From Porticoccus sp041581635 (GTDB taxonomy: Bacteria; Pseudomonadota; Gammaproteobacteria; Pseudomonadales; Porticoccaceae): a DNA stretch of 13,315 nucleotides. Where the stretch lies: the NCBI GenBank assembly GCA_041581635.1, contig JBFICW010000045.1, positions 1 through 13,315 of the forward strand, in the 5' to 3' direction. Both the position numbers and the translations under genes were made by a program. Of the stretch, positions 7,351 through 13,315 are shown one piece after another (the first letter of the stretch is position 1; every line of letters starts with the position of its first letter). The notes beneath the pieces were generated by a model. The model saw only the letters and a list, made by a program, of their open reading frames with translations. It had not been told where the DNA came from and ran no database searches.

Positions 7351-7890
7351 AAGAAAAGCTATGGAAAGGGGTCAGCAAAACGATCTCGTATGAACGAAGA
7401 GATCGAAGCCTCTGAAGTACGTTTAATTGACGCTAATGGCGAACAGGCTGGTATCGTTAGTATCGCGGAAGCTATTAGCGCGGCCCAGGCAGCGAGTTTG
7501 GATCTGGTAGAAATTTCTCCAGATGCAGAACCCCCAGTTTGTAAAGTAATGGATTACGGCAAAAAGCTGTTTGAGACGAAAAAGCAGCAAGCTGCTCAGC
7601 GTAAGAAACAGAAGCAGACTCAGGTCAAGGAAATGAAATTTCGTCCGGGCACGGACGTGGGCGATTATCAGATTAAATTACGTAATCTGACACGTTTTCT
7701 GGAAAATGGGGATAAGGCCAAGGTCACCCTCAGGTTTCGTGGACGTGAAATGGCTCACCAAGAGCTCGGTATGGAAATGCTCAAGCGAATTGAGAAGGAT
7801 CTGGAAGAACTGGGTTCGGTTGAGCAGTATCCGAAAATGGAAGGGCGCCAACTTACTATGGTTATCGCCCCCAGAAGTAAGAAAAAGTAG
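7348..7890 (+). CDS. infC: Translation initiation factor IF3 (non-canonical ATC start)
   Basis: IF3 binds the 30S subunit, keeps subunits apart and proofreads the start codon. A conventional start exists only at ATG 7390 (166 aa), which would drop the N-terminal tail. The frame is open back to the TAA at 7342-7344. ATC at 7348 stands 8 nt after GGAG (7336-7339) and gives 180 aa, the E. coli length, with a basic tail KKSYGKGSAKRSR before MNEEIEASEVRLI. The N domain has LVEISPDAEPPVCKVMDYGK. A Lys/Gln-rich linker leads to the C domain (VKEMKFRPGTDVGDYQIKL ... FRGREMAHQELG). E. coli infC starts at AUU, and such starts let IF3 repress its own synthesis by rejecting its start codon. The same control is likely here. 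Confidence 0.93.
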   Translation: MKKSYGKGSAKRSRMNEEIEASEVRLIDANGEQAGIVSIAEAISAAQAASLDLVEISPDAEPPVCKVMDYGKKLFETKKQQAAQRKKQKQTQVKEMKFRPGTDVGDYQIKLRNLTRFLENGDKAKVTLRFRGREMAHQELGMEMLKRIEKDLEELGSVEQYPKMEGRQLTMVIAPRSKKK

Positions 7891-7906
7891 TAATTAGTAA
7901 GCACTA

Positions 7907-7970
7907 GGAAGAAGTAGAACATGCTACCCGCGTTCAGCCTTTGGCAGACTGTCCGGGAGTAACTTCTTTT
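7907..7970 (+). promoter_or_regulatory. Candidate L20 autoregulatory RNA structure upstream of rpmI
   Basis: In the infC-rpmI gap, GGAAGAAGT (7907-7915) can pair with ACTTCTTTT (7962-7970). Inside it, TACCCG pairs with CGGGaGTA (one bulge), and GCC-TTT-GGC forms a small inner hairpin. In E. coli, L20 represses rpmI-rplT by binding an RNA at this position that mimics its 23S rRNA site. The position agrees; I cannot verify the L20-binding sequence itself. Confidence 0.4.
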
Positions 7971-8002
7971 CACTTTAACCCGTATATTAACGGAGAACTG
8001 AA

Positions 8003-8194
8003 ATGCCAAAAGCAAAAGCACATAGCGGTGCAAGCAAGCGCTTTAAGAAAACCAGCGCTGGCTACAAGCACAAACATGCTAATAGAAGTCACATCCTCAC
8101 AAAAATGTCACAGAAGCGTAAGCGTAACCTGCGCGGCACCAGTACTATGAATGATTCTGATGCCCCACTGGTCGACCGCCTGCTGCGTTCCTGA
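8003..8194 (+). CDS. rpmI: Ribosomal protein bL35
   Basis: A 63-aa, very basic component of the large ribosomal subunit. It begins MPKAKAHSGASKRFKKT and contains the L35 signature KHKHANRSHILTK followed by KRKRNLR, giving essentially the E. coli length (65 aa). The ribosome site CGGAG (7991-7995) is 7 nt before ATG. It lies 29 nt before rplT, with which it is usually co-translated and co-repressed by L20. The C terminus (APLVDRLLRS) diverges from E. coli, which is usual for this protein. Confidence 0.96.
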   Translation: MPKAKAHSGASKRFKKTSAGYKHKHANRSHILTKMSQKRKRNLRGTSTMNDSDAPLVDRLLRS

Positions 8195-8223
8195 TTAATC
8201 GAATTGTTTGAGAGGATAAAGAT

Positions 8224-8580
8224 ATGCCACGTGTAAAAAGAGGTGTCACTGCGCACCGTCGTCACAAGAAAATCCTGAAGCAAGCGAAAGGTTATTACGG
8301 TGCTCGTAGCCGTGTATTCCGCGTTGCTACTCAGGCTGTTACTAAAGCCGGACAATACGCTTATCGCGATCGCCGTGTTAAAAAGCGTACCTTCCGTGCG
8401 TTGTGGATCACTCGTATTAATGCTCAGTCCCGCGCTGAAGGGCTAAGCTATAGTCGCCTGATCGCTGGATTAAAGAAAGCAAACATCGAGCTTGACCGTC
8501 GTGTTTTGGCAGACATTGCTGTACATGATAAGGCTGCATTTGCCTCTGTTGTAGAACAGGCGAAGGCTGCCCTAGCTTAA
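8224..8580 (+). CDS. rplT: Ribosomal protein bL20
   Basis: A 118-aa RNA-binding protein (E. coli 118) needed early in 50S assembly and, in enterobacteria, a translational repressor of its own operon. The N-terminal basic tail is MPRVKRGVTAHRRHKKILK. The core has GYYGARSRVFRVA and AGQYAYRDRRVKKR, and the C-terminal domain ends LADIAVHDKAAFASVVEQAK. Ribosome site AGAGG (8211-8215) lies 8 nt before ATG. It is the last gene before the intrinsic terminator at 8621-8660. Confidence 0.97.
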   Translation: MPRVKRGVTAHRRHKKILKQAKGYYGARSRVFRVATQAVTKAGQYAYRDRRVKKRTFRALWITRINAQSRAEGLSYSRLIAGLKKANIELDRRVLADIAVHDKAAFASVVEQAKAALA

Positions 8581-8609
8581 CATTCATGCCGATGTATCGG
8601 CGCTGAATG
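8581..8609 (+). promoter_or_regulatory. Hairpin directly after the rplT stop codon
   Basis: CATTCA (8581-8586) pairs with TGAATG (8604-8609), and inside it GCCGA (8588-8592) pairs with TCGGC (8597-8601) around TGTA. No T tract follows, so it is not a terminator by itself. It may protect the mRNA 3' end or act with the following terminator. Confidence 0.45.
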
Positions 8610-8620
8610 AATATGCATTG

Positions 8621-8660
8621 AAAAGGGAAAGGGCCGGCGCTCTTTCCCTTTTTTATTTTT
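8621..8660 (+). terminator. Strong intrinsic terminator between rplT and pheS
   Basis: An 11-bp perfect stem, AAAAGGGAAAG (8621-8631) with CTTTCCCTTTT (8642-8652), closes a 10-nt loop that contains GCCGGC. It runs into T6-A-T6. It should end most transcripts of the thrS block and limit read-through into pheST. Confidence 0.9.
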
Positions 8661-8688
8661 TAATAGGCCTTTTTTAAGGGGCGTAAGA

Positions 8689-9702
8689 ATGGAAAACCTT
8701 GAGCTTCTGGCAAGTGAAGCTGAAAAGGCCGTTGATCAGGCGGCTGACGTGTCATCTCTCGATCAAGTTCGAGTTGAATATCTTGGCAAGAAGGGACAGT
8801 TAACCGGTCTGCTTAAAGCACTTGGCAAGCTTTCAGCTGAGGAGCGTCCAGCAGCTGGCGCTCGTATCAACGAGGTGAAGCAGCAGGTTCAGGCGAAGAT
8901 TAATCTACGTCGAGAGAGCCTCGAGCAGGCTGTTGTTGCTGCCAGGCTGGCGGGCGAGGCTGTTGATGTAACTTTGCCTGGCCGATGTGAGAGTGTGGGT
9001 GGATTGCATCTCATTACTCATACGATGGAGCGTATAGAATCATTTTTTACCCGAGTTGGATACACGGTAGAAGAGGGGCCAGAGATTGAGGATGATTATC
9101 ACAACTTCGAAGCGCTCAACATTCCAGCGCATCATCCCGCTCGGGCGATGCACGATACCTTTTATGTAAATGAAAACACAGTACTGAGAACTCACACATC
9201 ACCGGTTCAGATTCGTACGATGAAATCAACGGAACCCCCCATTCGGATTATTTGCCCTGGAAGAGTGTATCGGTGCGATTCAGACTTAACTCATACACCC
9301 ATGTTTCATCAAGTCGAAGGTTTGGTCGTCGATGAAAATGTGAGTATGGCTGATCTTAAAGGTACGATTGATCAATTTCTGAAGGCCTTTTTCGAGGCGG
9401 ATTTACCGGTACGCTTTCGCCCTTCTTATTTTCCGTTTACCGAGCCTTCTGCGGAGGTCGATATTCAGTGTACAAATTGTCAGGGCAAAGGTTGCCGAAT
9501 TTGTAAAAATACCGGCTGGCTAGAGGTGATGGGCTGCGGGATGGTGCATCCCAATGTGTTTGCTCACTGTAATGTAGATTCAGACAAGTACTCCGGATTT
9601 GCCTTTGGTATGGGTGTTGAGAGGTTGGCCATGTTGCGCTATGGCGTCAATGACCTTCGATTGTTTTTTGAAAATGATATGCAGTTCTTAAAACAGTTTT
9701 AA
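8689..9702 (+). CDS. pheS: Phenylalanyl-tRNA synthetase alpha subunit
   Basis: The catalytic alpha chain of the alpha2-beta2 PheRS that charges tRNA-Phe; 337 aa (E. coli 327). The N-terminal coiled coil (about 1-85, VRVEYLGKKGQLTG) binds tRNA. The class II core shows GPEIEDDYHNF (motif 1 region), GRVYRCDSDLTHTPMFHQVE (motif 2), FRPSYFPFTEPSAEVD and motif 3 GFAFGMGVERLAMLRYG. The roughly 10 extra residues over E. coli are a C261-x2-C264-x4-C269-x2-C272 insertion before GWLEVMGCGMVHP. Such Cys-rich loops occur in many bacterial PheS proteins (Bacillus, and I believe Pseudomonas). Ribosome site AAGGGG lies 8 nt upstream. It sits 28 nt beyond the terminator, with no obvious promoter in between. 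Confidence 0.97.
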   Translation: MENLELLASEAEKAVDQAADVSSLDQVRVEYLGKKGQLTGLLKALGKLSAEERPAAGARINEVKQQVQAKINLRRESLEQAVVAARLAGEAVDVTLPGRCESVGGLHLITHTMERIESFFTRVGYTVEEGPEIEDDYHNFEALNIPAHHPARAMHDTFYVNENTVLRTHTSPVQIRTMKSTEPPIRIICPGRVYRCDSDLTHTPMFHQVEGLVVDENVSMADLKGTIDQFLKAFFEADLPVRFRPSYFPFTEPSAEVDIQCTNCQGKGCRICKNTGWLEVMGCGMVHPNVFAHCNVDSDKYSGFAFGMGVERLAMLRYGVNDLRLFFENDMQFLKQF

Positions 9703-9719
9703 ATCAATAGGTTGTAAGT

Positions 9720-9748
9720 TTTACATAAAGTAAATTATTACATATTAT
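9720..9748 (+). promoter_or_regulatory. Candidate promoter inside the pheS-pheT gap
   Basis: TTTACA (9720-9725), an exact 17-bp spacer and TATTAT (9743-9748), each hexamer one mismatch from consensus, in a very AT-rich 63-bp gap. It would start transcription near 9755, about 10 nt before the pheT ATG. AT-rich DNA yields chance matches, so this is tentative. Confidence 0.4.
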
Positions 9749-9765
9749 TTGTGAGCAATTAGCGA

Positions 9766-12147
9766 ATGAAATTCAGTGAATCCTGGTTGAGAGAATGGGT
9801 AAATCCATCGGTTGATACGACAGAGTTGGTTGCTCAGTTAACCATGGCTGGCTTGGAAGTAGATGCTGTGGAGCCAGTGGCTCCTGAGTTTAGCGGTGTT
9901 GTGGTCGGTCAAATTACATCGGTAGAACAACACCCTAATGCAGACAAGCTAAGAATCTGTCAGGTGGCCGGTGGTACCGAAGTGAATACGCAAGTGGTTT
10001 GTGGTGCCCCCAATGCTCGCGAAGGGTTAAAAATTCCCTTCGCTACCGTAGGGGCGAAGTTACCCGGTGATTTTAAAATCAAAAAGGCCAAGCTCCGTGA
10101 TGTGGAATCCTTTGGTATGCTTTGCGGCCCGGATGAAGTAGGGCTTGGTGATTCCTCTGATGGTCTTTGGGAGCTACCTACCGATGCACCTGTAGGTGTT
10201 GACTTGCGTGAGTACCTTAAGCTGGACGACCATATTATCGAAGTGGATCTCACTCCGAATCGTGGCGACTGTCTCAGTATCAGAGGGTTGGCACGAGAAG
10301 CGGGGGTATTAAACCAAAGCGCCGTCTCTGGGTCGCCCTGCAAGCCTGTGAGTGACGTGATCTCTGACACTGTTGATATCGACTTGCAGGCTCCACAGGC
10401 CTGCTCACGCTACGTCGGTCGAGTGATTAGAAATGTGAATGTGGGTGCGGAGTCACCCATGTGGCTACAGGAAAAGCTACGCCGCAGTGGTGTTCGAAGT
10501 ATTGATCCCGTGGTGGATGTGACCAACTATGTGATGCTCGAACTTGGTCAGCCCATGCATGCCTTTGATTTGGCTAGGCTGGATGGCGGCATTGTGGTGC
10601 GCATGGCTAATCAAGGGGAAGAACTGGAGTTGCTGGATGGTTCTAATGTAGCTCTGAATAGCGATACTCTTGTGATTGCCGACCAGAAAAAAGCGTTGGC
10701 TATGGCTGGGATCATGGGAGGGGCAGAAACTTCTGTTTCTTCCGATACCAGCGATATTTTCATGGAAAGTGCTTTCTTTAATCCGTTGGCTATTGCTGGA
10801 CGTTCGCGGGCATATGGAATGCATACAGATTCTTCGCATCGTTTTGAGCGTGGCGTAGATCCACAGTTACAAGAAACAGCGGTAGAAAGGGCGACTGAGT
10901 TATTATTAGAGATTGTTGGTGGCGCGCCAGGACCCGTCACAATCGTTGAGGAAAAAAATCACCTCCCATCAATGGCCGAGGTTACATTGAAACAAGTGCG
11001 GATTGAGCAGCAACTAGGTCTCTCAATTGATAGCACGCAAGTCGAAGATATCTTGATCAGACTGGGGTTGACGATTCTCAGCTCCGATGACAACGGCTGG
11101 ACATGCAAAGCACCTAGCTGGCGTTTTGATATTGAAATTGAAGCCGATCTCATCGAAGAAATTGCGCGGATCTATGGCTACAACCGTTTACCGACATCGA
11201 CAATTCAAGCGGCATTACCGATTGAAGGGCTGCGTGAAACACGCCAGAGTCTACCCGCTTTGCGTCAGCAATTAATAGCGCGTGGTTATCAGGAGGCAAT
11301 TACCTATTGTTTCGTTGATCCTGAGGTCCAGAGGCATTTGACTCCTGATGTCGATGCTGTGGCACTGGCAAATCCGATTGCCAGTGATATGTCGGTGATG
11401 AGAACAACCCTGTGGTCAGGGTTACTGCCCACCATCCGATACAACCTTAACAGGCAGCAGAATCGCGTAAGGTTGTTTGAAACAGGTCTCAACTTTATAC
11501 CCAGTGGCGAATCGCTAGAGCAGTCATCGATGATGGCGGGAGCCATAACGGGTAGTCGCGACCCAGAAAGTTGGGTTGCGAATCAGGACAATGTAGATTT
11601 TTTTGATATCAAAGGTGATGTCGAGGCCCTTTTACAGCTGGGGCATGTTGGTGGTCAGTTTGATTTTGTGGCTGGTGAGCACCCTGCGCTTCATCCTGGA
11701 CAGACTGCAAGGATTGAGCGAAATGGCCAGTTGGTTGGCTATTTGGGGCAGGTGCACCCCAGCGTTCAGAAGGCTCTGGATTTAAGTCAGCCAGTTTTTG
11801 TTTTCGAGGTGAACTTGAATCAAGTGCTAGAAGATGAGCTGCCTGCCTTTAAGGGGATTAGCAAGTTTCCCGAGGTTCGTCGTGATCTTGCTTTGATCGT
11901 TGACGAAAAAATCTCTGCTGGTTCTTTGAGCAGCACCGTGCGAGAAACTGCTGGTTCTAACCTTGTAGACTTAAAGGTATTTGATGTATATCAAGGTAAA
12001 GGTATTGAAAACAATAGAAAAAGTGTGGCACTAGGGTTGACCTTTAGGGATAGTTCGCGCACCCTTACAGAGGATGAAATCAATGTGTCAGTTGAAAGCG
12101 TTGTAAAGGCTTTGCAAGCACAATATTCAGCGAGCCTTAGGGGTTAA
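9766..12147 (+). CDS. pheT: Phenylalanyl-tRNA synthetase beta subunit
   Basis: The beta chain of PheRS, which edits Tyr-tRNA-Phe and binds tRNA; 793 aa (E. coli 795). It begins MKFSESWLREWVNPSVDTTE. An EMAP/OB-fold tRNA-binding domain is at about 39-148 (GVVVGQI, QHPNADKLRIC). A B3/B4 editing domain is at about 211-384 (HTDSSHRFERGVDP at its end). A B5 domain is at about 402-476 (SWRFDIEIEADLIEEIARIYGY region), followed by a class II-like core (VDFFDIKGDVEALL, ALHPGQTARI). A C-terminal anticodon-binding FDX-ACB domain is at about 699-793 (FPEVRRDLALIV ... DVYQGKGI). The ribosome site is weak: only GAG near 9753, no AGGAGG-like stretch. ihfA follows after 7 nt. Confidence 0.97.
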   Translation: MKFSESWLREWVNPSVDTTELVAQLTMAGLEVDAVEPVAPEFSGVVVGQITSVEQHPNADKLRICQVAGGTEVNTQVVCGAPNAREGLKIPFATVGAKLPGDFKIKKAKLRDVESFGMLCGPDEVGLGDSSDGLWELPTDAPVGVDLREYLKLDDHIIEVDLTPNRGDCLSIRGLAREAGVLNQSAVSGSPCKPVSDVISDTVDIDLQAPQACSRYVGRVIRNVNVGAESPMWLQEKLRRSGVRSIDPVVDVTNYVMLELGQPMHAFDLARLDGGIVVRMANQGEELELLDGSNVALNSDTLVIADQKKALAMAGIMGGAETSVSSDTSDIFMESAFFNPLAIAGRSRAYGMHTDSSHRFERGVDPQLQETAVERATELLLEIVGGAPGPVTIVEEKNHLPSMAEVTLKQVRIEQQLGLSIDSTQVEDILIRLGLTILSSDDNGWTCKAPSWRFDIEIEADLIEEIARIYGYNRLPTSTIQAALPIEGLRETRQSLPALRQQLIARGYQEAITYCFVDPEVQRHLTPDVDAVALANPIASDMSVMRTTLWSGLLPTIRYNLNRQQNRVRLFETGLNFIPSGESLEQSSMMAGAITGSRDPESWVANQDNVDFFDIKGDVEALLQLGHVGGQFDFVAGEHPALHPGQTARIERNGQLVGYLGQVHPSVQKALDLSQPVFVFEVNLNQVLEDELPAFKGISKFPEVRRDLALIVDEKISAGSLSSTVRETAGSNLVDLKVFDVYQGKGIENNRKSVALGLTFRDSSRTLTEDEINVSVESVVKALQAQYSASLRG

Positions 12148-12154
12148 TTTATAC

Positions 12155-12454
12155 ATGTCAGCACTCACAAAAGCCGATCTTGCCGAAATGCTCTTTGAAG
12201 AGCTGGGTTTGAATAAGCGGGAAGCTAAAGAGATTGTAGAATCCTTTTTTGAGGAAATAAGATCTGCTTTAGAGAGTAATGAACAGGTCAAACTGTCAGG
12301 CTTTGGTAATTTTGAGCTGCGTGATAAAAATACCCGTCCAGGACGTAATCCTAAAACGGGACAGGAGATCCCAATTTCTGCCAGGCGCGTTGTGACTTTT
12401 AAGCCAGGGCAGAAATTAAAGGCGAGGGTAGAGAGCTATGCTGGAACCGAGTAA
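12155..12454 (+). CDS. ihfA: Integration host factor alpha subunit
   Basis: The 99-aa alpha chain (E. coli 99) of the IHF heterodimer, which bends DNA by roughly 160 degrees at specific sites in promoters, origins and recombination loci. It begins MSALTKADLAEMLFEELGLN. It shows the DNABII signature GFGNFELRDKNTRPGRNPKTG, with the intercalating Pro in the RPGRNPKTG arm, and RRVVTFKPGQKLK near the end. The beta partner is not in this window. The ribosome site AGGGG (12139-12143) overlaps the pheT end and is 11 nt from ATG, a little long. It overlaps the next gene by 17 nt. Confidence 0.96.
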   Translation: MSALTKADLAEMLFEELGLNKREAKEIVESFFEEIRSALESNEQVKLSGFGNFELRDKNTRPGRNPKTGQEIPISARRVVTFKPGQKLKARVESYAGTE

Positions 12455-12794
12455 TAACGATCAATTACCCACTATTCCTGGTAAGCGTTACTTCACCATT
12501 GGTGAGGTCAGTGAACTGTGTGATGTAAAACCACATGTGCTGAGGTATTGGGAGCAAGAGTTTCCTAATCTTAGTCCGGTGAAACGTCGGGGTAATCGAC
12601 GTTACTATCAACGTCAGGATGTCTTGATTATCCGCCAGATACGCTCACTGCTCTATGATCAAGGATTCACAATCGGCGGCGCCCGCCAGCGATTAACCGG
12701 TGACGATGCCAAAGAGGATGCGACTCAAGTACGCCAGCTAATTGAGCAGACTGTTGGTGAATTAGAAGAGCTTCTTTTGGTTCTCAAAGCCTAA
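12438..12794 (+). CDS. MerR-family DNA-binding regulator co-translated with ihfA
   Basis: A 118-aa protein with an N-terminal MerR helix-turn-helix (about 18-42, YFTIGEVSELCDVKPHVLRYWEQEF region) and wing (RRGNRRYYQRQD). A second helical stretch follows (IRSLLYDQGFTIGGARQRL). A short C-terminal helix (about 95-118, IEQTVGELEELLLVLKA) probably dimerises. It lacks a metal-binding Cys set or an effector domain, so no ligand is suggested. Its ATG overlaps the last 17 nt of ihfA, with GAGGG and GAGAG upstream as ribosome sites, which implies translational coupling. I recall near-identical proteins directly after ihfA in pseudomonads. The target is unknown. Confidence 0.9.
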   Translation: MLEPSNNDQLPTIPGKRYFTIGEVSELCDVKPHVLRYWEQEFPNLSPVKRRGNRRYYQRQDVLIIRQIRSLLYDQGFTIGGARQRLTGDDAKEDATQVRQLIEQTVGELEELLLVLKA

Positions 12795-12803
12795 TTTCAC
12801 CAC

Positions 12804-12840
12804 TTGTATTGTTGGTTGCTTTCGGTATGATGAGCGCCTT
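12804..12840 (+). promoter_or_regulatory. Sigma-70 promoter of tRNA-Pro with GC-rich discriminator
   Basis: -35 TTGTAT (12804-12809), a 16-bp spacer, -10 TATGAT (12826-12831), then GAGCGCCTT (12832-12840). The GCGCCT core matches the discriminators of the other two tRNA promoters here. No terminator separates it from the merR-like gene. Confidence 0.7.
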
Positions 12841-12867
12841 CTTCAGAGACCATATCTCTAAGTACAT

Positions 12868-12944
12868 CGGGGCGTAGCGCAGTCTGGTAGCGCACTACAC
12901 TGGGGGTGTAGTGGTCGTCGGTTCAAATCCGGCCGCCCCGACCA
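12868..12944 (+). tRNA. tRNA-Pro (anticodon GGG)
   Basis: A 77-nt cloverleaf. Acceptor CGGGGCG/CGCCCCG, D arm GCGC/GCGC, anticodon stem CTACA/TGTAG with loop CTGGGGG (anticodon GGG), T arm GTCGG/CCGGC with TTCAAAT, and encoded CCA. The C1-G72 pair and GCGC D arm are typical of proline tRNAs. It decodes CCC/CCT. Confidence 0.97.
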
Positions 12945-12974
12945 AAACTCTCTTTATATTACATGTGGTTAGGT

Positions 12975-13010
12975 AGCTTTTAGTCTTTTGGCTAAAATAG
13001 CTTTCCCCGT
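12975..13010 (+). terminator. Weak hairpin between tRNA-Pro and the convergent gene
   Basis: TTTTAG (12978-12983) pairs with CTAAAA (12992-12997), extended by AGC/GCT across a 2-nt bulge. Neither side has a clean T tract. It could serve tRNA-Pro, the convergent minus-strand gene, or neither. Confidence 0.3.
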
Positions 13011-13011
13011 A

Positions 13012-13315
13012 TTATTTTCTGCTAGCTTTCCAGCCGTGTTGAATTACTTTCCTGTCTTTCATTTTATAGGCCCATTCTCGGCCAGATTTGAATTTGGAGA
13101 ACAGCTCTAGATCTACAAGCCCATTCAAAGTTGCAGCGGCTGTGTTGTATGCACAGTTTGGGTTCTCTTTGACATTGGTTATTGTGAATGTCGAGGCCAT
13201 ACCGCTTTTGGCTACTTGAAGCACGATGTTTTGTTTATCGGTTAGTTGTCCGTATAGGCCTGACGCATAGAGAAATTCACTAAAACTCTCTTGATCTTCT
13301 CTTGCCTTTCTATAC
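13012..13315 (-). CDS. C-terminal part of an unrecognised protein with a probable winged helix (5' end outside window)
   Basis: The minus-strand frame is open from the window edge to TAA at 13012-13014: about 100 residues with no start required inside the window. A GTG at 13222-13224 is internal, not a convincing start, as coding-like sequence (LYASGLYGQLTDKQ) continues upstream of it. The stretch from LTDKQNIVLQVA to AYKMKDRKV has the pattern of a winged helix-turn-helix: a helix, a recognition-like segment YNTAAATLNGLVDLELF, then a basic wing. C-terminal winged helices of this look occur in Fic/AMPylase-type proteins, but the diagnostic Fic motif would lie outside the window. The DNA is AT-richer than the operon, and the gene points toward the 3' end of tRNA-Pro, so it may be accessory. 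Confidence 0.55.
   Translation of the reverse strand, partial: YRKAREDQESFSEFLYASGLYGQLTDKQNIVLQVAKSGMASTFTITNVKENPNCAYNTAAATLNGLVDLELFSKFKSGREWAYKMKDRKVIQHGWKASRK

Noticed and set aside
7941..8150. A 69-aa + strand ORF overlapping rpmI in another frame
   Set aside because: It is a shadow of rpmI: it lacks a ribosome site and shows no family features, while the bL35 frame is unmistakable.
8618..8677. A pheM-like Phe-rich leader peptide (TTG at 8618, or the L-F-P-F-F-I-F string at 8640-8660)
   Set aside because: The TTG has no ribosome site and its codons run through the terminator itself. The second frame has TGA at 8619-8621 and no start codon after it. The geometry is wrong for attenuation.
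10477..10940. Minus-strand ORFs of 109-120 aa inside pheT
   Set aside because: They are opposite-strand shadows of a well-conserved coding frame with no ribosome sites and composition typical of antisense frames.

Overview
The window looks like core chromosome from a gammaproteobacterium of roughly mid GC (my estimate by eye). Products resemble Pseudomonas/Cellvibrionales-type orthologs. The gene order thrS-infC-rpmI-rplT-pheS-pheT-ihfA-merR-like followed by tRNA-Pro(GGG) is the arrangement I recall for pseudomonads and marine relatives. The genus cannot be fixed from this window.

Region 1 (1-2313): the probable tail of an unidentified + strand gene, a tRNA-Asn(GTT) on the minus strand with its own promoter and terminator, then uvrB on the plus strand, starting at GTG 298. 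Region 2 (2314-4970): a membrane histidine kinase with two tandem periplasmic solute-binding domains (BvgS/EvgS-like sensor half) but no PAS, receiver or HPt domain and no response regulator beside it. Its ATPase domain is encoded across a run of eight G. Region 3 (4971-5405): a minus-strand tRNA-Val(GAC), and the thrS promoter and leader. The leader holds a hairpin whose loop copies the tRNA-Thr(GGU) anticodon loop, placed as in the known E. coli ThrRS autoregulatory operator.

Region 4 (5406-12794): a translation and nucleoid operon. ThrRS, IF3 (very probably initiated at ATC), L35 and L20 form the first block, closed by a strong intrinsic terminator at 8621-8660. PheRS alpha and beta, IHF alpha and a MerR-type regulator overlapping ihfA form the second block. 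Candidate autoregulatory RNA structures lie before thrS and before rpmI. Region 5 (12795-13315): tRNA-Pro(GGG) with its own promoter, and facing it the 3' end of an AT-richer minus-strand gene that leaves the window and ends in a probable winged helix.

Most genes serve translation: three tRNAs, two synthetases, IF3 and two ribosomal proteins. All three tRNA promoters carry a GCGCCT discriminator next to the -10 box, which suggests shared growth-rate (stringent) control. I see no CRISPR array, insertion sequence or defence locus. No gap without a gene exceeds about 300 bases.
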